Source: Terana coerulea (lineage: Eukaryota; Basidiomycota; Agaricomycetes; Polyporales; Phanerochaetaceae). From it: a DNA stretch of 26,447 bases. Shown here in pieces: positions 18,459 through 26,447 of this stretch. The notes under the pieces are model-generated. The model was given only the letters and a program-made list of their open reading frames with translations. It was not told the DNA's origin and did no database searches. Each line of letters opens with the position of its first letter. Position 1 is the first letter of the stretch. The position numbers and the translations under genes were made by a program. Where the stretch lies: assembly GCA_024811115.1 (NCBI GenBank), contig JAKOGH010000316.1, positions 1 to 26,447 of the forward strand. Reading direction: 5' to 3'.

Positions 18459-21091
18459 ATGCTTGACCACTGCTCGATATCTCACAAGGGTACTTCCTAT
18501 CCCGTTCTTTCTTGCATTTGTGGCTCACCAAATAACAGGTGGGGTTGTCCTCTGGTCACGCTCCTTCACACCTGCTGCTTCTCAGACCGCCAACTCTTCC
18601 GCCTCTCCCGTAAACTCGCTCATCCGGGATGCACTCATAGAGGGTCGCTCGGCAGAATCCCACTTTGAGAAGGATGGTTATGCCGTGAAGTGGTCATTCG
18701 TAAATGATCTAGAGCTCATTTTCGTGGTGCGCTTGCTCTGTCGCCTGTTAGTCTGTTTCACAGCTAAATATAATGTTTAGGTCGCATACCAACGTATCCT
18801 CCAGCTCACCTATGTCGACGAGCTGCTCGCCGCTCTGAAGGCTATATTTGTCAAGATGTTTCATCCATTTCTCACCACATTTGTGGCCTCTCTACACGCA
18901 TCCTCATCTGCTACCGCGGTGAAGGTTGCGTCATCAAGCACAGCGTCCGAGACAACTCTCTCTTGGGACTTCGCCAGCACATTTTCCCAATGGGACAGCG
19001 TGTTCAATAATTTGCTCAAGACATTGGAGGCAAGGGCCGTGAAGGTGTGTTAACAGCCTTGCCCAGGGTTTATGTGTATGCTAAGCTTTCATACAGGAAC
19101 GCAAGTCTCGGCTGAACCACATCGCTCCTCAAGCACAACTTCCCGTTGACCCAAGTCCGGTATCTGACTCTGACGATCAAAGCACCAGTGCGTTTGCATA
19201 GTGCTTCATTTGTCCAGCCTAACTTCGGTCTGCGAGACTAGTTCCCTCACAAGCAGTGACGACTGCTATCGATGAAGAACAAATCGCACGAAATGTGCAA
19301 GCCCTCAAAAATCGATTGAAACCGAAGGGCTCAGCAAAGGGGGTGCAAGAAGGGGGGTGCGTGGGGCGAGTGCAGGGTACGGGAGTGGGTTGGACAGTGT
19401 CCCGGGCTCTGAGTGCGTTAACATCCCCTTTATCAGCCTTGTTACCCTTGACTCCTCCTCCATCATCCCGCAAGCCACATCACTCTCGCATGCATATATT
19501 TGTGAATGAATTGGCTGACGATAAGCATTATTTCGCAGCTCGGATACACCATCGAAAGCAGCAAAGAAGTCCAAAGCGAAAGTCCAACGCAAGTGGGGAG
19601 ACCAGGCACCCTCTGAGAGCGACATGGCTTCTCTGGATTTCAGCTACATCGAAGTTGATTCCCCGGCTTCTGAGCGTGGCGCTCTTGACCTGAATGCTCT
19701 GGTGGACCAAGCATCCTTAGGCACAAGGACTGACACCGGATTGTACGAAGTCAAGGATTGGGAGTTTGACGCATCTCCTTCGTCCTCCGTGGCTGCAACA
19801 GCCAGCACGCCATCGACCTCGAAAGGGTCGCTCGGGACACTTTCCAATCTCTTTGGAAAGCTGACAGGCAGCAAGACGCTGACACAAAGCGACCTTGCAC
19901 CTGCCCTTGAAGGGATGAAGCAGCACCTCATGAAGAAGAATGTTGCGAAGGAGATTGCGGATAAGGTGGTAGAGGGTGTCGGCGAAGACCTTGTCGGGCG
20001 ACGCATCACAGGGTGGAATGGGACAAGCACCGCAGTCCGCCAGGCTTTGTCGGCGAGCTTGACGAGGATACTCACACCGAAGACAAGTACAGACCTCATG
20101 CTTTCCATCCGCAGCAAGCTGTCGGAGAACCAGGCGAACACGATCGGTGGGCAGGCCAAGAAAGACCCATACAGTATCGTGTTTGTGGGAGTTAACGGCG
20201 TTGGGAAAAGCACGAACTTGAGTAAAGTTTGCTTTTGGCTTGTGCAGAATGGGATGAGGGTGTTGATCGCAGCTTGTGACACATTCCGGTGCGCGCCCCT
20301 CCTTTAGAACTATAATTTGGCTGTATTAATCATGCTCACTACAGGAGCGGCGCAGTCGAGCAGCTCCGGGTCCATGTTCGTAATCTATCTATGCTCGGTG
20401 TCAACGGAGCGACAGACAGTAAAGGCCGTGTTGAGCTCTATGAGAAAGGTTACGGCAAGGACGCTGCAGGTATTGCCCGTGAAGCGATTGGTTACGGTAT
20501 GTTATCCAGCTGTTGCCTACCTGTTGATCGCTCTGCTCACATGCGTTCATGCACCTCAGCGAAAGAGCATGACTTCGATGTCGTCCTCATCGACACTGCC
20601 GGCCGTATGCAAGATAACGAGCCGCTCATGCGCGCTCTAGCGAAACTTGTCTCGACGAACAGCCCGGACAAGATATTGTTCGTCGGAGAGGCACTTGTAG
20701 GCAACGAAGCTGTCGATCAATTGACGAAGTTCGATCGAGCGTTGAGGGACTTCTCGAGTGCGTCGACAGGCGGCTACGGCGGCGGCGGGAAGGAGAGGGG
20801 TATTGATGGGATGATTGTAACGAAGTGGGACACGGTTGATGACAAGGTACGTCTTTTCGTACAGAAGAGTTTCACGGTGTTGATGAATCCTTTGTACGTA
20901 GGTCGGCGCGGCACTGTCGATGACATATGTCACTGGCCAACCTATCGTTTTTGTTGGATGTGGTCAAGTAAGCTCACTGATAATATTCTTATGTGCCAGT
21001 GATGCTGACCATTCTCGTGCTTCACAAGACTTACACCGATCTCCGCCAGTTACGGGTCTCAAACGTCGTGCAAGCCATCCTGAATGATTAG
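18459..21091 (+). CDS. SRP101: Signal recognition particle receptor alpha subunit (SRP101/SRPR)
   Basis: ER-bound GTPase that docks ribosome-SRP complexes. Ten exons: 18459-18489, 18539-18726, 18781-19044, 19097-19187, 19257-19412, 19539-20288, 20345-20496, 20560-20846, 20902-20967 and 21029-21091; corrected length about 682 residues. The N-terminal SRX domain (MLDHCSISHKGG, then FVVAYQRILQLTYVDELL), which binds the beta subunit, is followed by a charged Gly/Arg linker. The FtsY-type NG domain shows G1 GVNGVGKSTNLSKV, AACDTFRSGAVEQLRVH, YGKDAAGIAREAI, G3 DTAGRMQ, G4 TKWD and GQTYTDLRQLRV. The start was chosen at the SRX methionine. One base is missing from the G run at 19339-19343: without it the linker leaves the GARRGVRGAS frame that splices correctly at 19412. 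The short exon 19097-19187 ends at an internal GTGCGT donor. Confidence 0.94.
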
Positions 21092-21407
21092 TGTTCCATG
21101 TCTTGTGTTGTGTTTCTTGATTCATTCCCACCATTTAGGAAATGTTAGGGCTCGCAGCTGTTGTAACTACCAATCGTCTCCCAGTCTCGAGGTGGATACT
21201 CTTTCAAGTCGCTACTAGTTAGAACTGTCAGTTGTCTATAATAGACTAAATTCCTGAATTCCTCGTAGACTCAGGAGACAGAGCAATGTAAATTCTATCG
21301 TGTGTTAGTAATGCTAAGTACTAATTTTAAAGTAGTCGGTAGTAACTTGTAAGTACGGTGGAAAAGTTTAAACTTTACACTGTACAGTGCAGTGATGTGA
21401 AAGCCGC

Positions 21408-21671
21408 TGGATATCCATCACAGCCAGTGTTTATCCATTTTGCTGCCATGGTCTGGCTATACTCGGCGTGGTTTTGATGATGGGACGGTGGTTATTCTCA
21501 CGCTGGATGGCAATGCCAAACGGCCGTGCTTCAGCGCTTCGCGGTAATCAGCACGTGATCAACGTCCATGCTCAAACGGGAAGGACGCCCGTGGACAGCT
21601 TCTGATTGGTTGAGCATTGGCCAGCCAGGCGTGGGAATAACCACCGTGGTTTTACGGCCAATGGATATCCA
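21408..21671. repeat. Fold-back element, 264 bp
   Basis: Both ends carry TGGATATCCAT in inverted orientation (21408-21418 and 21661-21671). Further in, ACGGTGGTTATTCTCACGC (from 21485) pairs with the reverse complement of 21608-21647 over about 38 bp with few mismatches, continuing through TGGCAATGCC. The structure resembles a miniature or fold-back inverted-repeat element. No coding capacity; no clear target duplication was found. Confidence 0.65.
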
Positions 21672-21832
21672 CTAGTCTCGTTCCCAGGACCCTCGAGTGC
21701 AGCAGAGGCTGCAAGCGTTTGTCCCTGCGGGACGCCGTGCGAGAATCGGCGGACGCCGAGCACGGAAACGCTGTCGAGGGTCTGGTGAATTTCGGAAGCG
21801 CGGGTGTAGATAGCTCGCACGTGACGCGACCA
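21662..21832 (-). repeat. Inverted duplication, copy 1 (uninterrupted)
   Basis: Read on the minus strand, it aligns in order with the two arms of 22488-23383 read on the plus strand. Shared blocks are GGTCGCGTCACGTGCGAGCT, CTACACCCGC, TCACCAGAC, CCGTGCTCGG, CCGATT(T)CTCGCACGGC, CGCTTGC and TGGGAACGAGACTAG. Identity is high in blocks with gaps between. Short frames here are open on the minus strand, but no family was recognised. It provides an empty-site comparison for the transposon in copy 2. Confidence 0.8.
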
Positions 21833-22487
21833 GCTCCCTCTCATCGCCTTGCTCGTTTGTCCTGAGGCTCATATGCTCTATATTCTCAAAGGCTGAGGTT
21901 GTCATATCTCTCTGTATACTAGCCAACAGGTTATAACATATAGAAATAATTTTTGGAGCGCATATATGCCACAGAAATGGTGTAATAGCATATATAAGAG
22001 TTCAGCTTCTGATTATATTTGAGGCTCGACATGGTGCAAGTACGGGATCAAGAACTTCAAGATCTGTTGTGTGAATGGTGCTTAAGAGGTTCTAGGGAAA
22101 TATGAGAGACTGAGACCGCAAGGAAGTCTCGCGAAACCTATCCTCGAGAGAATGTGCAGCAACGCTCGCATTGTGCACATACCGCATGCCCCCATACACC
22201 TTCAGACCCGAGCAAGACCCTCCATCCATATGACATGCTCCAATGCGCCGTCGCCGAATGTTGACACGCTATTATACCGACTGTGTCTGGTAGTATCCCG
22301 GATGCCGACGTATGCTGGTGTTTTGACGTCGTATGGTGCCGAAACGACAATCTCGGGATGTCTTGAGTTGTCGCGGTGGTAGAGAGGATTGTTTGAGAGT
22401 GCAAGTGGGAAAATGGAGGTGCACGGAGAAAGGGAGGAGGAAAGAAAGAGGGCGAGCTCACGACGCTCGACGCGCGAGAGATCCCAG
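21833..22487. other. Intergenic, no gene
   Basis: An AT-rich stretch (21890-22030) followed by ordinary sequence. No gene, RNA or clear repeat was identified. It forms the spacer between the two arms of the inverted duplication. Confidence 0.45.
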
Positions 22488-23383
22488 GGTCGCGTCACGT
22501 GCGAGCTGCCTACACCCGCCTAGGCGAAACTCACCAGACGCCCTGTGGCATAGCCGTTAAGGCTCCAACCCTTTACTTTACCTTTACAAAATACTTGTAG
22601 TTAAAGAGTAAAGAGTAAATAAAGGGTAGTAAACAGTTTATAAAGAGTAAAGACTACTTTGTAAAGTGTTTCCAGCGTCCACACCGTCCAGATCCGCAGA
22701 ATGTATTCTTAGTTACCCACAAAGCCACAAATAAATGTTCAGATTTTCAACTACCGCAGTTCCGGTGTGGTTTAATGAGAAGGAGGTTTTGTCGATGTCA
22801 AAGCAGAACATTTTTGCTTGCACCGACGGCCGGGCTGAATCCAAGAGCGGGACTCAGAAATTGTTCAGCAAGGAGCCATGTCAGGAGTGTCTGAGTAGCC
22901 TCCTATCAACTATTGGCAGCAACTATCACTGCTGACGTTATCACTGCACCATTATGAAGTTGTTGGTTCAGCGTCGAACGAGCTCGAGCACCTAGTGGGG
23001 CAATATCTCCGAGCTTTATCCGCCGCTCGCTATAGCAGTGCGTCCGAGTCCGTGCTGCGTGTTTGGACTTGTCCAAGATGTCGGCACCATCAGACATGTT
23101 GTTGCTGCACAACAGTCTACACCTACATTATTGTCTGGACGCTTGCAGCAATGAAGTACATGCCCCGGGCGATACCCTTTACATACTCTTTACTAAACAG
23201 TTTACACCCCTTTACGGCCGTTTTGTAGTTTTAAAGGTAAAGGCAAAGGGTTGTAAAGAGTTTAAAGAGTAATTAAAGTAAATGGTTGGAGCCTTAATAG
23301 CCGTGCTCGGTTTCACCGATTTCTCGCACGGCAGGCGCTTGCGCCTTATGCCCGGGCGTCTGGGAACGAGACTAGATATCCAC
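22488..23383 (+). repeat. Inverted duplication, copy 2 (split by a transposon)
   Basis: The left arm (22488-22556) and right arm (23298-23383) together match copy 1. Between them lies the 741-bp element, which explains the split. The order and orientation of the shared blocks are as given for copy 1. The copy ends about 130 bp before the tRNA-Asp gene. Confidence 0.8.
22557..23297. mobile_element. Non-autonomous TIR DNA transposon (MITE-like), 741 bp
   Basis: The ends are perfect 14-bp inverted repeats TTAAGGCTCCAACC (22557-22570 and 23284-23297), extending imperfectly for about 110-130 bp. The subterminal parts are packed with TTTAC/GTAAA motifs and share an inverted TAAACAGTTTA-type block (near 22630 and 23190). 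It is flanked on both sides by TAGCCG (22551-22556, 23298-23303), a likely 6-bp target duplication. The interior encodes no transposase; the longest frame (66 codons, from 22735) is not recognised. The superfamily is open. The TTAA ends recall piggyBac, but then the TAGCCG repeats would be chance, and the empty-site copy favours a 6-bp duplication. Confidence 0.85.
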
Positions 23384-23512
23384 TGGATTTCCACAAATCC
23401 ACTGGCTTGGCGAAACGGTCAACCAGCTGGTTTCACATCACTGGTACAGTGCGCACACTTGAATGCTTGGACGTTCAAAAATATCAGATCACCAGGAAAG
23501 AACCAAGTGTAT

Positions 23513-23594
23513 CTCCCTGGCGGGGAGTCGAACCCCGCTTTCGCGCGCACCAATCAATGACAGGCGCGTGTACTAACCGATATACTACCAGGGA
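23513..23594 (-). tRNA. tRNA-Asp(GUC) with a short intron
   Basis: On the minus strand TCCCTGG pairs with CCAGGGA, followed by G73. The D arm (GTATATCGGTTAGTAC) resembles other eukaryotic tRNA-Asp genes. The anticodon loop CTGTCA carries GTC and is followed by a short intron of about 7-9 nt before the GCGCG strand. The T arm CGGGG-TTCGACT-CCCCG has a perfect B box. No strong T run follows; TTCTTT about 12 bases downstream may serve. Confidence 0.88.
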
Positions 23595-23714
23595 TATGAA
23601 TTGACTCGTGTTTTGCATTACAAGACATTGAAAGCAGCGAGCAGAGCCCTCAAGTACAGCTTGATTGAATGACTGTAGTGGACTTTGCTACTCTGACCTC
23701 ACCGGATAACCGCG

Positions 23715-24292
23715 ATGTTCTTACTCTCACTGGGCTGTATTCCTCGCCTTGCTCCGACGCTGCGGCATTCCAGTCGTCTCTTTCATCTTTCTAGCATACG
23801 CAACGACCTTGTCGGTCCTCCTGACCCGGTGTCTAACCTCCGCCCCGTAATCTACGACGATGCTCCCTCGCAATCCGAAGACGCGACGCGACACCCGTAT
23901 TCTCTGAGAGAGTTCAAAGGTGACACACGCGAGTACCAGTGGAAGGTGCAACGCCAGGAACTCGATGCCCTCAATCACACGTTCTGGGCTGATGTACGTC
24001 TCTCTGGGCTTACTGCGCCATATTATCTCTAAACTATGCTTAGAGCAACACTCGCTTCAACGCCGCTTTAGAAGCCCACCTGTCTTCCTTGCCGGAGTCT
24101 AGCACAGCGTATGACAAGGAGCTTGCTATGTCCCAGTTCTACGGCGCGTGGGTCGCCCAAGAGCAAGACCGCCAGTTGACGTACAACAAGGGATGGCGCG
24201 AGCGGAATTGGAGGAACATCTCACTGGAGGCAAAGGTGAAGTACCAGAAGCTGCTCGCCAGATTTGGGTTGGGGGATGGCCAGAGTGCATGA
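23715..24292 (+). CDS. COA8: COA8/APOPT1-family mitochondrial protein
   Basis: Homologue of human COA8 (APOPT1, formerly DUF2315), a matrix protein that protects and helps assemble cytochrome c oxidase. Two exons, 23715-23993 and 24044-24292, with a 50-nt intron, give 175 residues. The first about 30 residues are rich in Arg, Ser and Leu without acidic residues, fitting a mitochondrial presequence. The family block follows: DLVGPPDPVSNLRPVIYDD, then EYQWKVQRQELDALNHTFWADSNTRF. The C-terminal half has AMSQFYGAWVAQEQDRQLTYNKGWRERNW, matching the human layout of a short helix then a Tyr-Asn-x-x-Trp segment. No frame break. Convergent with NUP133 (98 bp). Confidence 0.88.
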
Positions 24293-24390
24293 TGTCGAGG
24301 TGTACATGAGAGCACAAACATTGGGCAGCAAGGACAGTAATACAAGTAAGGATATGCATTTGAGGCAAGTCCGACGCGACGGCCTTGTAC

Positions 24391-26447
24391 CTACTCCCAC
24401 ACCTCCTCAGTCTCAGCCAGCTCCCTTACCCTCTCCACCACATCCTCCAGGCCCAAACTCTCCAGCGTCCGGCCCTCCCACTCATAGTCCCGCACAATAC
24501 CCTCAACCTCCTCGTCCGGCATACCCGGCCACCTACTCTGCACCTGGCTCGGATTCGGCGCAAGGACGGCCTCTTTTGGAAGCAGAACGAAGCCCTCAAT
24601 TTCGGCGGCTTGGGGTGTGTTGATGGTAGCTTGGAAAGCGCGGAAGAGTGCGGTAGAGAGGAACCGGCGTGTGATCTCGGCGTCGGTGGCGTTGGCGGTG
24701 TGGCGGATCGTGGTCCAGCTGCGAAGAAGGTACCGGGTAAGCCACGAGTAAAGAGAGGCGTACTAAGGTTGAAAAGAGTAAAGATGTGACTTACTCGTCG
24801 TGTAAATAGATTCTTCTCCACACACTCCTGAACGCGTTCACTTGCCGTACTTCAGGGATCTGTAATACGTGGATGATGAGCGGCTTTGCAGTGGCAAGTG
24901 AAAGAATCCTGCATACCTTCGCATGCGCGAGTAAGCGCAAGGCCGTCACATAGTCACCTCGCTCCGTTTCATCGTTATTATCCTTCAAGCTCATAACGTC
25001 CGCCATCTCCTCCACGCTAAGAGCCTTTCCTTGTAGCAGTCTCTTCACCAACTGCTTGAAGATTCCAGTCGTCCATCTTCTACCTTGGCCGAGCAGCCTC
25101 GATGCCTTCGCTTTAGCGATGACCTCTACTTGCTGATCTAAGCTTTGCTTTCCACGGGCGTTGCTGAGAGCGTCACGGAGGTTGGCCACAAGGTTCTCGT
25201 GCACTGACACAAAGTCGAGCCCGTCGTGGAAGGCTGTATATACGTCTGTTTTAGGGAGCTGTGAGGGAAGAAGTACAGAGGTTGCGTACAATCAAGCACA
25301 CGCTCATCGATGGAAGAGTCGCTTTCCTGGACTTGTGCGAGGTAGGAGAGCTTGCCGATGCTCAACATGAGCTGACGACCCATATCGAACAAAATAGATA
25401 TAGTTAGCAAGGTTTGACTTAAATACCAAGAACACAAGTTAGACTTACGTGCTTCGCGCTCAGTTCGCCTGCATTCTCCGCCTCTTCCAGCAGTGAGTTG
25501 GAAGCCTGGGCATACCGACCCCTACCAACGTCGTGGATCCATGAAACGTTCGGGTAGTGGTGTGAAGCGAAGAACTTGTCGAGGTATGCGCTGAAGACGG
25601 GTTGATGCTCCTGCGCGTATAGAGTACGGACTTCGCCTACGGCACAGGGGCACGAGACTCGATCAGACACAAGCACGAAAGTAGACTGAAAGCAGCTCGT
25701 ACCGTGCTCAATGTACCACGCCACAACCTCTTCCGCAAAGTCGTCCTTGTACTTCTCCAGGTACGCCCACACACGCTTGACGGGTTCGCCTCGGGCGGGT
25801 ACACCGTCTCGCGGTGGCACAGGCTCGCGAGGCTCCGGAAGTCGCGGTACTTCTCCGCGAGCGCGAACGCCTCCTCGACGAACGCCGCCCGCCGCAGCGT
25901 CTCGAGCACGGCGGGGCGCGCCTGCCGGAAGCGCTCCTGGAACTGCGCGAGCGCGCGTCCGCTCGCCGCGTCCGCCTGCGCGATGGGCGACGAAAGCCAG
26001 GATATCCACTCGTTGAAGCATCCGAAGAGCGTACCGGGGTCCGGCAGCTGCTGCAGCACGGTGGCGCGCCAGGTGCCGTGGGGCGCGTCCGCGGCGTTGG
26101 CGGGTATCTCAAGGAGTTTGGCGGTCAGGTCGAACAGGTCGGAGACGATGTCGATGACGGTTGGTTCGGACGTCCACGGTTGGATGAGCGGTAGTTCGAT
26201 GCCGTAAACGCGTTGGTTGTAGTTGCGGTAGTCCACCGCGGATCGCAGGACAGTCTATCGATGTGCAGGATGTCAGTCAATGTGAGCGTGGTTGAGCTCA
26301 GAATATGGCGTACCAAAACGGCGTCGTTGGCCTGAGGCAAATTTTCAGCCAAGTTTTGTGTGATCTCGTAGCTTGACCGGCGTATGACATCGTGAACCCG
26401 TGGAAGAATGGCACCAAGCTCCTGGGCCTTCAAACGGAAGAACGCGC
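24391..26447 (-). CDS. NUP133: Nucleoporin Nup133, C-terminal part (runs off the window)
   Basis: Y-complex scaffold nucleoporin; only the alpha-helical C-terminal domain lies in the window. Exons from the right edge: 26314-26447 (partial), 25703-26254, 25449-25636, 25290-25371, 24917-25245, 24795-24859 and 24391-24718. Intron lengths are 59, 66, 77, 44, 57 and 76 nt. Supporting blocks: RLKAQELGAILPRVHDVIRR, AVDYRNYNQRVYGIEL, EEAFALAEKYRDFRSLASLCH, AYLEKYKDDFAEEVVAWYIEHG, YLDKFFASHHYPNVSWIHD and ELSAKHLMLSIGKLSYLAQ. One base appears to be missing in the run at 25782-25784, between PPEANP and VKRVWAYLEKYKD; the phase of exon 25703-26254 confirms it. The N-terminal beta-propeller is beyond 26447. 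Nup155-type proteins were considered, but the EKYRDF and WYIEHG blocks fit Nup133. Confidence 0.88.

Noticed and set aside
21572..21844. Minus-strand frame with GVPQGQ, resembling the reverse transcriptase GVPQG motif
   Set aside because: Only five residues match, with no YxDD box or other palm motifs nearby, and the block lies in a non-coding inverted duplication.
22735..22935. 66-codon frame inside the transposon as a possible transposase remnant
   Set aside because: Too short, with no DDE, zinc-finger or helix-turn-helix pattern visible.
25708..26112. Arg/Ser-rich minus-strand frame of 134 codons
   Set aside because: Alternative frame of the GC-rich NUP133 exon, whose other frame carries the conserved protein.

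Overview
The window is nuclear DNA of a filamentous basidiomycete, most likely an Agaricomycete such as a polypore (the finer placement is inference). The evidence is gene structure: almost every gene is cut by introns of about 45-75 nt with GT..AG ends and CTAAC/CTGAC-like branch sites, genes sit tens to hundreds of bases apart on both strands, and both tRNA genes carry short introns after position 37. The recognisable proteins are eukaryotic housekeeping proteins of fungal type.

Layout. 1-3.65 kb holds no intact gene; a decayed minus-strand pseudogene of a fungal six-hairpin-glycosidase-like family lies at about 2.3-3.1 kb. From 3.65 to 15.96 kb there are seven genes in strictly alternating orientation: BET4 (-), SYF1 (+), an unrecognised 230-aa protein (-), a WD40 protein (+), a nitronate monooxygenase-like enzyme with a peroxisomal C-terminus (-), holocytochrome c synthase (+) and SSF1/PPAN (-). 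Convergent neighbours are 46-103 bp apart and divergent neighbours share promoters of 164-775 bp. From 16.0 to 18.25 kb there is no gene; it contains a block of short palindromic repeats and a second degenerate tandem repeat. A tRNA-Ser(GCU) gene and SRP101 follow (18.25-21.1 kb). From 21.1 to 23.5 kb lies a nest of repeats: a fold-back element, a degenerate inverted duplication, and a 741-bp non-autonomous DNA transposon inserted in one arm of that duplication with a TAGCCG target duplication. The window ends with tRNA-Asp(GUC), a COA8-like mitochondrial gene, and the 3' part of NUP133 running off the right edge.

The genes serve separate core processes: Rab prenylation, splicing, ribosome assembly, cytochrome c maturation, cytochrome oxidase stability, ER targeting and nuclear pore structure. 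They do not form a pathway or cluster. The most striking feature seen across genes is that five of them (NMO, HCCS, SSF1, SRP101, NUP133) carry single-base frame breaks, mostly in G/C or A runs, while exon phase arithmetic and conserved protein sequence show the intended frame on both sides. Because several of these are essential genes, I read this as consensus error in the assembly rather than decay. I found no convincing new defence or biosynthetic system. The most interesting real sequence structures are the palindromic repeat block and the nested repeat region.
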